64,000 nucleotides of DNA from Ktedonobacteria bacterium brp13 (GTDB taxonomy: Bacteria; Chloroflexota; Ktedonobacteria; Ktedonobacterales; Ktedonobacteraceae): the NCBI GenBank assembly GCA_015099395.1, contig AP024096.1, positions 7,233,485 through 7,297,484 of the forward strand, in the 5' to 3' direction. Within the stretch, counting starts at the first letter, position 1. Each line of letters starts with the position of its first letter. Shown piece after piece: positions 17,234-25,594 of this stretch. The notes under the pieces are model-generated. The model had not been told where the DNA came from. It ran no database searches and worked only from the letters and a program-made list of their open reading frames with translations. The translations under genes and the position numbers were made by a program.

Positions 17234-18544
17234 TTAAGCGGTATGTGTATTGAGACTCTGCTCCGCTGGTTTACGCTTGAGCCAGGCTACTACGGCTGCG
17301 ACAATGCTAATGAAAGCCATCGCAAAGAGCGCAACAGACGCGCCGAAAGTGTTAGCGATTCCCCCCGTCAACAGGTTCCCAATAGGCGTTGTACCTGTAA
17401 AGACGATCGTATAAACGCTCATAATTCTACCACGCAAATGTCCAGGTGTCACTGATTGAATAGCCGAGTTTGCAGTTGCTGTAAACGAGACCAGACCGAA
17501 ACCGACAATAGCAATCAAGATCAACGACACAATGTACTGATGTGATAGTGAGAAAATCGCCTCAAAGACACCAAAGAGGAACGCACTTCCGACCATAAAG
17601 CCAATACGTGGTTTCCGACTGCGTGCCGCTATGCTCAGTGCCGCCGCTAAAGCACCGATCCCAAAGAACGATGAGATAAGTCCATAGCCAGTAGAACCTG
17701 AATGCAAGACCGTGGTTGCGAAAAGCGGAAGTACAACATTGAAGTTAATACCGAACAGCGAAACGACTCCAACAATAGCTATAATCAAGAAGACGGCTGG
17801 TGTGCGCTTCACATAGGCGAAGCCCTCACCCAGACTCTGAAAGACACCCTGTCTCTCCTCTTCGCTCCTTGCCTGTGGCTGATACTGTAGCTCAGCGTCA
17901 CGCATCAAACTGATGCAAATAATAACCGGAATAAAGCTGATTGCGTTGAGCAGGAACAGCGGCATCTCGCCAAAACCGGCGATTACCAGACCTGCGATGC
18001 TGGGTCCAATAATACGTGTTACATTAAAGGATGACGAATTGAGTGCGATCGCATTTGGCAATGACTTGCGCCCGACCATCTCAACCACAAACGCCTGGCG
18101 TACCGGCATGTCCAGTGAATTCGTTACACCCAGTAAGGTGGAGAGTATCAGCACATGCCAGAGCTGTATTGTATGGGTCGCAACGAGCAGGCAGAGTACA
18201 GTGGCAAGTACCATATATGTTGCCTGTGTCCCTATCAAAAGTTTGCGTTTAGGAATGCGATCGGCGATTACGCCGCTAAAGAGGCCAAGGATGAGTACCG
18301 GTAAGAATTGTAGCGCCCCATCGACACCGAGCCAGAGCGCATTATTATGAGACAGTTGTAAGACCAACCAGGCCTGGCCGGTTGTCTGCATCCAGGTGCC
18401 CAAAAGTGAAACGATCTGGCTGAACCAGAAAAGGCGAAAATTACGATAGCTGAGTGCTTGTAGCGCCTGTGGTAGCTCCCTTTTGTGTGGTGTACCGCTG
18501 CTTGCGGTCACCTCCATTTCTGGTTGTGTGTGAGTAAGTTGCAT
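17234..18544 (-). CDS. MFS transporter (MFS_3 / EntS-like exporter)
   Basis: 436 residues with about 12 hydrophobic segments. The start (LQALSYRNFRLFWFSQIVSLLGTWMQTTGQAWLVLQLS) is the characteristic opening of the MFS_3 group, whose members export siderophores or drugs. The loop 2-3 motif is GVIADRIPKRKLLIGTQ, and RQAFVVEMVGRKSLPNAIALNSSSFNVTRIIGPSIAGLVI is the group's helix 4-5 hallmark. The MerR-type regulator gene lies 183 bases upstream on the same strand, suggesting inducible efflux; the inducer is unknown. AAGGGA precedes the ATG. Confidence 0.92.
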   Translation of the reverse strand: MQLTHTQPEMEVTASSGTPHKRELPQALQALSYRNFRLFWFSQIVSLLGTWMQTTGQAWLVLQLSHNNALWLGVDGALQFLPVLILGLFSGVIADRIPKRKLLIGTQATYMVLATVLCLLVATHTIQLWHVLILSTLLGVTNSLDMPVRQAFVVEMVGRKSLPNAIALNSSSFNVTRIIGPSIAGLVIAGFGEMPLFLLNAISFIPVIICISLMRDAELQYQPQARSEEERQGVFQSLGEGFAYVKRTPAVFLIIAIVGVVSLFGINFNVVLPLFATTVLHSGSTGYGLISSFFGIGALAAALSIAARSRKPRIGFMVGSAFLFGVFEAIFSLSHQYIVSLILIAIVGFGLVSFTATANSAIQSVTPGHLRGRIMSVYTIVFTGTTPIGNLLTGGIANTFGASVALFAMAFISIVAAVVAWLKRKPAEQSLNTHTA

Positions 18545-18727
18545 AGAAGTCCCTTCTAGACCACGAGTGCTAGTATCTAAAAAACATAGAATGAATTTTG
18601 GATAGATGTGAATAATAATATATAAATACGCCTATAAAGGCGTTTGTTTGTTTGTTTTATAAGTAAGAGAGCATAAAGATATAAGGAGATACTATAAATC
18701 TTCAATTACTCTCGATGTAGCAGATTA

Positions 18728-19315
18728 TCAGGACAAAAGATCCTTTAAAGCTTGTTTGACTGCTACATGTGACTCCAGACGTTGCTGGAGTTGTTCGTGC
18801 ATTTGGGTGAGGCCATGAATCTTGTGCTCAACAATCGTAAGTTGTTTTTGCAGAAGCTCATCTGCACGCTCAAGTCGCTCAAGCTTACGCTGGACATCGG
18901 GGTCCTGGCGATTGGCTTCGCGTATCTGTTCGCGCTCGTCATCAGCCTGAAGAATAGCGCGAATATCATTGAGCGGAAAGTCCAGCAGATCGCGCAGTTT
19001 TTTAATATGTTCGATACGCTGAACTTCATCTTCGGTATAACGGCGGTAGTTACCTTCGGTACGTCCCGTAAGCTTGAGCAAGCCAACCTCTTCATAGTAG
19101 CGTAACGTACGCTTTGTCAGCCCTGTGCGTGTCGCTACCTGCTCAATGGTATAGAAAACACCCGGCTGTTCGGAAGACGACGTGACCGTCTCCTCGTGCG
19201 CACCTGAAGAGAGCTCTTGAGAAGGTAGTTGCTTTGCTGATTGATTATCCATTACGGCATTAGTCCCTATATTCGTTGCGTCTATCATTGTTTCGCTACT
19301 CCGAGGGGATAACAT
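18728..19315 (-). CDS. MerR-family transcriptional regulator
   Basis: 195 residues. After a polar 45-residue leader comes a winged-helix MerR domain (FYTIEQVATRTGLTKRTLRYYEEVGLLKLTGRTEGNYRRYTEDEVQRIEHIKKLRDL) and then a long charged coiled coil (about 120-185) for dimerisation. There is no C-terminal ligand domain and no Cys, so it is not a metal or redox sensor of the classical type. MerR proteins twist promoters that have overlong spacers; such a site is seen just upstream (autoregulation). The MFS exporter directly downstream is the likely target. Internal ATGs at codons 10 and 22 are possible starts. Confidence 0.9.
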   Translation of the reverse strand: MLSPRSSETMIDATNIGTNAVMDNQSAKQLPSQELSSGAHEETVTSSSEQPGVFYTIEQVATRTGLTKRTLRYYEEVGLLKLTGRTEGNYRRYTEDEVQRIEHIKKLRDLLDFPLNDIRAILQADDEREQIREANRQDPDVQRKLERLERADELLQKQLTIVEHKIHGLTQMHEQLQQRLESHVAVKQALKDLLS

Positions 19316-19397
19316 TCAGCACTTGGTGCCCACGAGGGGCGAGCAATAAAGCATAAAAGCACAGCACAAAAAAGATAGCTTTGCTTCACTTGTCATT

Positions 19398-19427
19398 ATT
19401 GTATCACATGGTTAACGTTAACGTCAA
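19398..19427 (-). promoter_or_regulatory. Promoter/operator of the MerR gene
   Basis: On the minus strand TTGACG (19427-19422) and TACAAT (19403-19398) are separated by 18 bases, a slightly long spacer, as MerR regulators use. A 16-base near-palindrome, TTGACGTTAACGTTAA (19427-19412, one mismatch), covers the minus-35 box and the spacer. Transcription would begin about 75 bases before the MerR start. Autoregulation is inferred. Confidence 0.6.
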
Positions 19428-19729
19428 TGTCAACAAGCAGGGATCTCTAGAGGGCCTGTATGACATTCATTTTGGTGATTTTCCTGACAACGTGTCAATT
19501 TTTTCGCATTGTTCGAGATATAAAAATAGTAATTTCTCGCAGAAATGCTTGAGACACGTAGTGGCCTTCCCGCACCTTGCGTGAAGGTTTCGGTATGCTT
19601 TCTGCGCCTGCATTTATAAACTGACTTCACAGCTTACTTACGCTTTTTTGGACGTTCTTCATTACTGCAGAAGCATGTAGGCGCGGGGGAGCCATTCCAT
19701 TCTGGTATTACGGTTGCGTCCGCTAAAGA
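19428..19729. other. About 300 bp without a gene
   Basis: Between the MerR promoter and the 3' end of a membrane-protein gene. It holds an imperfect hairpin near 19566-19588 (CCTTC...GAAGG with inner CGCA/TGCG) and no coding sequence that I can support. Confidence 0.35.
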
Positions 19730-20230
19730 TCAGTGGGTGGAATAGTGACGAACTTCGATGAAGCCACCGACGAGGCAAAGAACAATGCCAAAAAGATAGG
19801 TCCAGTAACCAGAGAGGAGTAGACTGGAGGGCGATATACCGAGGAGGGAGTTCTGCTGTTGCATACCACTGAAGTAATTGTAGATGAGAATGAGCAAGGT
19901 GAGTGCTGAGAGAATAGTCCAGGCCAGCGGGCGACCGGTAGTGATTGGTGACCGATTAATAACGGTGAAGGTTGATGGATCAGATGGAGGGGGCGCCTGT
20001 AGTTCGAGTGCTTGAGATCCGGCCAGGGCACAGATAGCGAGTGAGACGAGAACTTCGAGCCAGAGGACTGGAAGACCGATAGGGGAGTTTGATGCACTGG
20101 CGAGGGCGACGGCGGTTGGTTGGAAGAACAAGAGATTGATATAGGGAAGTGTGAAAAAAGCGAAGAGGGATAGAATACTGCCAGCGAGTGTAATACTGTT
20201 ACCAATACGAAATGATCGGTTCTGAAGCAT
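19730..20230 (-). CDS. Four-helix membrane protein, unknown function
   Basis: 166 residues from ATG 20230. Four hydrophobic segments: one near the start (GNSITLAGSILSLFAFFTLPYINLLFF), one at LPVLWLEVLVSLAICALAG, one at AWTILSALTLLILIYNYF and one at GYWTYLFGIVLCLVGGFIEV. No catalytic motif seen. In-frame starts also exist at 20242 and 20284; AGGAAGG lies 12 bases before 20230 but abuts 20242, so the start is not settled. Not recognised. Confidence 0.6.
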   Translation of the reverse strand: MLQNRSFRIGNSITLAGSILSLFAFFTLPYINLLFFQPTAVALASASNSPIGLPVLWLEVLVSLAICALAGSQALELQAPPPSDPSTFTVINRSPITTGRPLAWTILSALTLLILIYNYFSGMQQQNSLLGISPSSLLLSGYWTYLFGIVLCLVGGFIEVRHYSTH

Positions 20231-20588
20231 AGAGAGAGGCATCCTTCCTAATAAGAGAAATAAAAATTTTACTGTGTAATACACAAATAATAGTATACCG
20301 CGTTTTTACACAGAAGGAAAGAGCGAGCATGGGAATAAAGGTTGTGTCACAAGAAATAAGCTAATCTGCTAACATTGGGAGAAAAGAGCATAAGAGGATC
20401 GTCATAGTAGAGCAATATCTATTCAAATGGTACCAATTCCAGGCCGAGATTTTTCTTTTGTGCACGGCTGGTTGCCTGGTTTATGCTCACTGAGAGAGCA
20501 AATTTTTTTGGAAAACTACCAGCAAAAAATGGGATTTGACAAAGAAAAGGCAGTGTGGTTAGCTCAAGGAAAACGAAGGATAAAATGT
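20231..20588. other. Intergenic region between divergent genes
   Basis: Promoter space for the four-helix protein (minus) and the HIT protein (plus). The plus frame of the HIT gene stays open back to 20427, giving 54 extra codons, but they show no family similarity and have no ribosome site. Confidence 0.35.
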
Positions 20589-21017
20589 ATGGAAGACTGC
20601 GTATTCTGCGATATTGTGGCTGGGAAAGCTTCAGCGAGTATGGTCTATGAAGATGAAACTGTATGCTCTTTTCTGACTATTGGTCCTGTCAATCCAGGAC
20701 ATTTGCTAGTTATTCCAAAACAACACAAGTCGTCTCTCTCTGACCTGGATGAAGAGACAGGAATGCATCTTTTCAAGGTCACAATGCAAATGGCGAAGGC
20801 ACTTCGTCATTCAGATCTTCAATGTGAGGGCGTCAATCTCTTTCTTGCTGACGGAGAAGCCGCTTTTCAGGACGTATTTCATGTTCATATGCATGTTTTC
20901 CCTCGCTTCCAAGGAGATCAGTTCAAGGTTGATGCTAATTGGGAGATCAAACCTTCCCGCCAGGAACTGGATGAAATTGCTGAGCGTATCCGACGTGCAC
21001 AAGGAATTCGTACATAG
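20589..21017 (+). CDS. HIT family nucleotide hydrolase/transferase
   Basis: 142 residues from ATG 20589, which follows AAGGA. The protein opens DCVFCDIVAGKASASMVYEDE, with the CxxC pair usual in bacterial HIT proteins, followed by PVNPGHLLVIPKQHKSSLSDL and the active-site histidine triad VFHVHMHVFPRF (HxHxH). HIT proteins hydrolyse nucleoside phosphoramidates or dinucleoside polyphosphates; the middle part GVNLFLADGEAAFQDV replaces the common NxGxxaGQ with DGEAAFQ, seen in a subset of Gram-positive-type relatives. Monocistronic. Confidence 0.88.
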   Translation: MEDCVFCDIVAGKASASMVYEDETVCSFLTIGPVNPGHLLVIPKQHKSSLSDLDEETGMHLFKVTMQMAKALRHSDLQCEGVNLFLADGEAAFQDVFHVHMHVFPRFQGDQFKVDANWEIKPSRQELDEIAERIRRAQGIRT

Positions 21018-21334
21018 CGCGAAGCTCATTAGTATCGCGCTGGCTCAACGTCTAGCATTTCAGCGGGAGGGGATATTGCGCAACTCTGAAATGGCTCCTG
21101 ATGGGCGTCTACGCAGCATGATTATTTTTTCACTGCTACCAGGGGATCGATAATTATGGATGAGTGCTTGTTATTTCATGAACTACAGCATGTGCGTCTC
21201 CATATGATAAAATGATGAGTGTATTCGCTGTCGCTCTCGACGTGATTGATTAAAGTATGTTGTAGTAAGTACGCCTGATTTTTATAGGTAACCAGAGTTG
21301 TCAGGTTGTTTTGATGAGATGTAAGGACATTTCT
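21018..21334. other. 317-bp intergenic region
   Basis: No gene supported. Likely carries the promoter for the HEAT-like and methyltransferase genes downstream. Confidence 0.35.
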
Positions 21335-22135
21335 ATGCATGACACTTTACCCTCTCTGGTCGAGAGGGCTATCCAGGGCAGTGAACGCCCGCTCGAATTT
21401 TATTTGCTAGAGCATAGTCGTCTGCCTGGTCCGCGTGCGAACCTTGAATTAGGGGACGATCTTGCGTATCTGCTGGCGAAGGCAAGCACTGATTATTCCA
21501 CACGTGTGCATGAACTCATATTGCAATTTGTGGCACATGAGTCCGAGGTTGCGAGCAGTCCTGTTCCTACCGAGTTTCTGGTTTTTTGTGGCGTGATCTC
21601 AGCTGGTGTCTGTGGAGCCATTCAGCCTGAGTGGCGAGAGCAGGCTATTGCACTACTCAATCGCTATGCCTGTAGTGCCTCCTGGCGTGTACGTGAGGCT
21701 GTGGCGACTGCTTACCAGCATCTTTTGAGTGTGCATCCTCAGCAGACGTTGCACTCGCTGCATAATCTTGCTGTGGATGGAGATTTGCTCCAACAGCGTG
21801 CGGCGGTGGCAGCCATCGCAGAGCCAAAGTTGCTGTATAAACCAGAATTGTTAGCGGACGCTTGCCGTTTGCAGAAAACAGTCATGGAGCGGGTTGTACA
21901 GGTTCCTTCTACAGAGCGGAAGTGTGAGGATTTTCGTGTATTGCGCCGTGCGCTTGGTTATACGCTGAGTGTGGTGGCAGCGGCTGATCCGTCTGCTGGT
22001 TTTGCGTTGATGCGAGAATGTGCACTCTGGCATGATGACGATGTCGTCTGGATCTTGCGCGAGAATCTGAAGAAGAAGCGGCTGGCTCGTTTCGCGCAAG
22101 ATACAGCCTCGATCCTGAAATTGCTCCCTTCATAG
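21335..22135 (+). CDS. HEAT-repeat-like alpha-helical protein, unknown function
   Basis: 266 residues from ATG 21335, chosen because AAGGA lies 7 bases before it; the in-frame TTG 21311 and ATG 21314 lack such a site. Composed almost wholly of amphipathic helices with paired patterns such as WRVREAVATAYQHLLSVHPQQTLHSLHNLAVDGDLLQQRAAVAAIAEP, typical of HEAT or DNA-alkylation-repeat scaffolds. No catalytic motif. It ends 52 bases before the methyltransferase gene and may share its transcript. Confidence 0.7.
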   Translation: MHDTLPSLVERAIQGSERPLEFYLLEHSRLPGPRANLELGDDLAYLLAKASTDYSTRVHELILQFVAHESEVASSPVPTEFLVFCGVISAGVCGAIQPEWREQAIALLNRYACSASWRVREAVATAYQHLLSVHPQQTLHSLHNLAVDGDLLQQRAAVAAIAEPKLLYKPELLADACRLQKTVMERVVQVPSTERKCEDFRVLRRALGYTLSVVAAADPSAGFALMRECALWHDDDVVWILRENLKKKRLARFAQDTASILKLLPS

Positions 22136-22187
22136 TCAGTCTGATGGGGATTGCTACTTCAGACGGCGTATGATATCATGACACGCT

Positions 22188-23261
22188 GTGAAGATTTCGT
22201 TATATACGCCGCAACAATTTTATCTGATGGCTATGCCAGGGTTAGAGACTCTGGCTTTTAGCGAGATGGCAGCAGTGACTCCCGAGACCAAATTGATCAA
22301 GTTTCTGCGTGGCATCGCTCTCTTTAGCAGTGCTGCCGCACCTGAAGAGCTACTCTCTGTTCGTACCAGCGAAGACGTGTATTGCACGCTGGCACATATT
22401 AAGAAGCTACGCCGAGGACCTGAGTCGCTACGTGTGCTACATAGCGCAACATTGCAATCCGATCTACCGAGTGCGCTGGCTTATTGGCGTCGTGTTCATC
22501 ACGGTGCGCAACCTCGTACATGGCGCGTGATCAGTCAGATGAGTGGAACCTACGACTTCCGCCGTATGGATGCAGGTGAGGCTGTGATCGCGGCTTTGCG
22601 TAAGTGTATGCCACGGCATATGCAGCAGGTTGCCGACGATGCCGATGTGGAGATCTGGAACTGGCTCGGCAATAGTGATGCGTTGATCGGCTTACGGCTG
22701 AGCGACGCCAGCATGCGCCATCGTCATTATAAGCGTGAGCATCTACCAGCCTCTCTCCGTCCGACTATTGCAGCCGCGATGGCCTGGGTCTCTCGTCCTA
22801 CTCCACAAGATCGTGTCCTGGATCCGCTCTGTGGTGCCGGAACGCTCTTAATCGAGCGTAGCCTGCTAGGAGATGCCCCCGCGCAACTGCTGGGGGGAGA
22901 TATCAGGCAGGAGGCTGTCTCCATGGCTCAGCGCAATGCTGGAGCCGCAGAGGTTGATCTGGCTTTACAGGTCTGGGATGCGCGCTCATTGCCTCTTGCT
23001 GCGAATAGCGTCACCCGTGTAATCACCAACTTGCCATTTGGTAAGCAGATTGGTTTACGGGAAGAGAACGAACAACTCTATACCGATCTATTGCACGAGT
23101 TTGATCGTGTATTAGCCCCCGATGGGCTGATTGTCTCACTGACCAGTGAGGATCGTCTATGGGAGGGTATTCTACGTGAGCAGGGTTGGCGCATTGAGAA
23201 GAAAGTGGTCTGTGTTGTACTTGGGCAACCTGCCAGTATTTTTGTGACTTCGCGTCAGTAA
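22188..23261 (+). CDS. THUMP-type RNA N2-guanine methyltransferase (TrmN/Trm14-like)
   Basis: 357 residues. The N-terminal part (FYLMAMPGLETLAFSEM...LRVLHSATLQSDLPSAL) resembles an N-terminal ferredoxin-like/THUMP module, which binds RNA; the C-terminal half is a Rossmann methyltransferase with DPLCGAGTLLIERSLLG (SAM motif I), the acidic GGDIR, and the catalytic TNLPFGKQ (an N-x-P-F/Y motif, used for exocyclic amino groups). This layout matches tRNA guanosine-6 N2-methyltransferases and the RlmL N-terminal enzyme. The start is GTG 22188; no strong ribosome site is visible. Confidence 0.85.
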   Translation: MKISLYTPQQFYLMAMPGLETLAFSEMAAVTPETKLIKFLRGIALFSSAAAPEELLSVRTSEDVYCTLAHIKKLRRGPESLRVLHSATLQSDLPSALAYWRRVHHGAQPRTWRVISQMSGTYDFRRMDAGEAVIAALRKCMPRHMQQVADDADVEIWNWLGNSDALIGLRLSDASMRHRHYKREHLPASLRPTIAAAMAWVSRPTPQDRVLDPLCGAGTLLIERSLLGDAPAQLLGGDIRQEAVSMAQRNAGAAEVDLALQVWDARSLPLAANSVTRVITNLPFGKQIGLREENEQLYTDLLHEFDRVLAPDGLIVSLTSEDRLWEGILREQGWRIEKKVVCVVLGQPASIFVTSRQ

Positions 23262-23428
23262 GTTCGCAGAGATTTGTGTGGACACGTTCTCAGAGGATGA
23301 ACGTTAAATGATATAAAAACGGTGGAATACAAAGCATTCGTTCTTATCTATGCAGCACAAATTTTTGTACTGCCGAACGAGAGTAGTTATAAAACAGTAT
23401 ATGTTGTTTCAATGAAGGAGATACTCCC

Positions 23429-23998
23429 TTGGCTAATGCAACGACTGCCGATTTTCGCAACGGCATGGTTATCCGCTATAATAACGAATTATGGACACTT
23501 ACCGAATTCCACCATGTGAGTCCAGGAAACTGGCGTGCGTTTGTGCGCACTCGCTTGAAGAATTTGAAGAATGGTCGCGTCATTGAGCAGCGTTTCCGGG
23601 CTGGCGAAGATATTGACGAAGTACGTGTCGAGCACCAGAACTGGCAGTTTCTCTATGTTGATGGCGAAGATTATGTCTTCATGAATACTGAGAGCTATGA
23701 TCAGCAGCCTTTGCCCAAAGAGATGCTGGGGGACGCGATCAAGTTCCTCAAAGAGCAGGACGAGGTTGAGATGCTGGTCGATGGTGAGACAATTATCGCC
23801 ATCCAGTTGCCAAACTTCCTGGAATTGACCGTTGAGAGTGCTGAGCCTGGGGTACGTGGTGATACCGCCAATAACGTCACCAAGCCAGCCACCCTGGAGT
23901 CTGGTGCTGTTGTTAACGTACCGCTGTTCGTTAACCCTGGTGACAAGGTTCGTATCGATACACGCACCGGTCAGTACGTTGAGCGTGTAAAACAATAG
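23429..23998 (+). CDS. efp: Elongation factor P with Asn34
   Basis: 189 residues; binds stalled ribosomes between P and E sites and speeds Pro-Pro bond formation. KOW-like domain I, then two OB domains ending in GDTANNVTKPATLESGAVVNVPLFVNPGDKVRIDTRTGQYVERVK, the standard EF-P signature. The start is TTG 23429 with AAGGAG 8 bases upstream. In domain I the tip loop reads VSPGNWRAFVRTRLKNLKNG where common EF-Ps have KPGKGxAFVR; residue 34, the modified Lys or Arg in studied species, is Asn. No modification enzyme (EpmA, EarP) is encoded in the window. A bidirectional terminator follows. Confidence 0.96.
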   Translation: MANATTADFRNGMVIRYNNELWTLTEFHHVSPGNWRAFVRTRLKNLKNGRVIEQRFRAGEDIDEVRVEHQNWQFLYVDGEDYVFMNTESYDQQPLPKEMLGDAIKFLKEQDEVEMLVDGETIIAIQLPNFLELTVESAEPGVRGDTANNVTKPATLESGAVVNVPLFVNPGDKVRIDTRTGQYVERVKQ

Positions 23999-24017
23999 GA
24001 ACTCTTCAAGCAAGACA

Positions 24018-24065
24018 GAGAGCGGTGGGATACCGCTCCAATAAAAGGGTATCCCACTGCTCTTT
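24018..24065. terminator. Bidirectional terminator between efp and dgkA
   Basis: Long stem built on GTGGGATACC (24025-24034) and its complement (24048-24057), extended outward by GAGC/GCTC with a G-U pair, followed by CTTTCT. It sits between two converging genes. Confidence 0.8.
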
Positions 24066-24073
24066 CTATGTCA

Positions 24074-24517
24074 TCAGATAAAGTGAATGATGAGTGGAAG
24101 GAGATGCGGGAGAAAGATACAAAGCCCTATGATGACTGCGATTATTGCTGCGACCAGTACCGCGCCAGCTGCCGCATCTTTGGCGTGTTTGGCGAGCGGA
24201 TGATAGCCAGGACTCACGAGATCTACACAGAGCTCTAGAACTGTATTGAACATCTCGCATACAAAGACCGCCCCAATAGCCATAAAGATGATTGCAAACT
24301 CGACCGTCGAAATATGTAGAACGATACCCATGAGAATAACGATCAGCGCTACACAGGCGTGCACACGGGCATTACGTTGTGTCCGTAGCGTATACCAGAT
24401 ACCCTGAAATGCATAGCCAAAGCCTGCGATAAATTTTGCCAACTCACTCTTATTTTTATGCTCAGGTGGCAATGCATGGCTAACATACTCAGTGGGAGGC
24501 TTCGTTGATTGACTCAT
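24074..24517 (-). CDS. dgkA: Prokaryotic diacylglycerol / undecaprenol kinase
   Basis: 147 residues. Small integral membrane kinase: GFGYAFQGIWYTLRTQRNARVHACVALIVILMGIVLHIS, then the active-site helix AIGAVFVCEMFNTVLELCVDLVSPGYHPLAKHAKDAAAGAVLVAAIIAVIIGL, containing the conserved E..NT..E..D and H..AK..KD.AAGAVL elements. Gram-positive-type enzymes phosphorylate undecaprenol to recycle the wall lipid carrier. The gene overlaps the end of ybeY by 29 bases, so translation is probably coupled. Confidence 0.93.
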   Translation of the reverse strand: MSQSTKPPTEYVSHALPPEHKNKSELAKFIAGFGYAFQGIWYTLRTQRNARVHACVALIVILMGIVLHISTVEFAIIFMAIGAVFVCEMFNTVLELCVDLVSPGYHPLAKHAKDAAAGAVLVAAIIAVIIGLCIFLPHLLPLIIHFI

Positions 24518-25154
24518 GACGATACGCTTTCTGACCCAATTCTTGTAGAACCTGTTGTTGGAGCGCTACCATTGCCTGATAACCTGCTTCAGTCTGATCA
24601 TCATATCCAATAAGATGCAACACACCATGTGAAAGGAGATACATCAATTCCGTCTGATAGTCGTGTCCTGCCTGTGCTGCCTGGTGTAGGATAGTTGGCC
24701 ATGAGATGACAATATCGCCAAGGTTCATTACCATACCTGGAGGGTTCACAAAGTGTGTGTTTGGCGTACCTTCATCCTCTTCATTCTCGTCAGCATTCTC
24801 ATCCTCTATAGCCTCGACCTCTTTAGTGATACACTCTGCTATTGGTGTCTCTTCACCTTCCGGTCGTGACCAGAGTTGATCCGCAGGCGCATGAACGAGC
24901 GGTTGTTCCTGGAGTGGAAATGAAAGGACATCGGTGGCTTTGTCTTGCTCGCGGTATTGCTTATTCATCTCGCGGATACCGTCATCATCGGTAATCATTA
25001 CTGTCAGCATTACCGGTTCCGCGATTCCGGCCCTGTTTAATGTATGGAAGACTACTCCATCGAGGTTCATCTTTGCAATAGCCTGCTCGATAAATGCGTT
25101 CTGTGCCTCATCGCTATGCGTGACATAGAGTTCGATGAGAGGATGCTCCTGCAT
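24489..25154 (-). CDS. ybeY: YbeY endoribonuclease with acidic insert and altered metal site
   Basis: 221 residues; typical YbeY proteins are about 150-170. The core TDVLSFP and LGDIVIS motifs are present but are separated by about 60 residues (82-143) that include an acidic run rich in Glu/Asp/Asn. The zinc motif HGxLHLxGYDH reads HGVLHLIGYDD: H176 and H180 are kept, but the third ligand is D186. Asp can replace His as a metal ligand, so activity is possible but not assured. YbeY is needed for 16S rRNA 3' end maturation and ribosome quality control. Followed by dgkA, the common ybeY-dgkA order. Confidence 0.88.
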   Translation of the reverse strand: MQEHPLIELYVTHSDEAQNAFIEQAIAKMNLDGVVFHTLNRAGIAEPVMLTVMITDDDGIREMNKQYREQDKATDVLSFPLQEQPLVHAPADQLWSRPEGEETPIAECITKEVEAIEDENADENEEDEGTPNTHFVNPPGMVMNLGDIVISWPTILHQAAQAGHDYQTELMYLLSHGVLHLIGYDDQTEAGYQAMVALQQQVLQELGQKAYRHESINEASH

Positions 25155-25594
25155 AAAAAACTCCCTCAGAGATGATAAAGGACCTGCATGAGAAGGATTA
25201 TGTGTAATGATATCGGCACCGGGAAAATGGAAGCAGCCAGGTAGGGTCGCTCTGTAAACACAGCTTTTTTTGTTCTACCTGGCTGCGACATGTTTGGCAG
25301 TCTGGAACGTATTCTCAACGTGTGCGCGGAAAAGGCTGTCTACATCTCGTGTTGACGATGGTGAAGACGCTCAAGGGCCTAGCCTCTATGAGAGCTTTTG
25401 CGCAGTTTCAAACTGTTTGTTCGTGCTAATGTTGACTTCCGACACCAGATTCCCCCTCTCATGGCTTGTTTAAGAGAAAAAGATGTCGACGATCGCCTCT
25501 TTAGAGTATAGCAATGGTCTTTTTCAGTACCTCGTGGACCTGCGAAAGAATTATAGTGTAGACATACAGACGTGTCAAGATGCTCACCACGTGC
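25155..25594. other. 440-bp intergenic region with a 12-bp inverted repeat
   Basis: No gene seen. GCAGCCAGGTAG at 25233-25244 and its perfect complement at 25275-25286 enclose a 30-base loop that includes a run of seven T. It lies about 80 bases before the ybeY start, too far from the flippase gene end to be its obvious terminator. Confidence 0.45.

Noticed and set aside
20427..20588. N-terminal extension of the HIT protein
   Set aside because: No ribosome site at the far start, no family similarity, and AAGGA directly precedes ATG 20589 where HIT proteins normally begin.
23489..24013. 174-codon antisense frame over efp
   Set aside because: Lies fully opposite a clear housekeeping gene and its codon pattern is the mirror of that gene.
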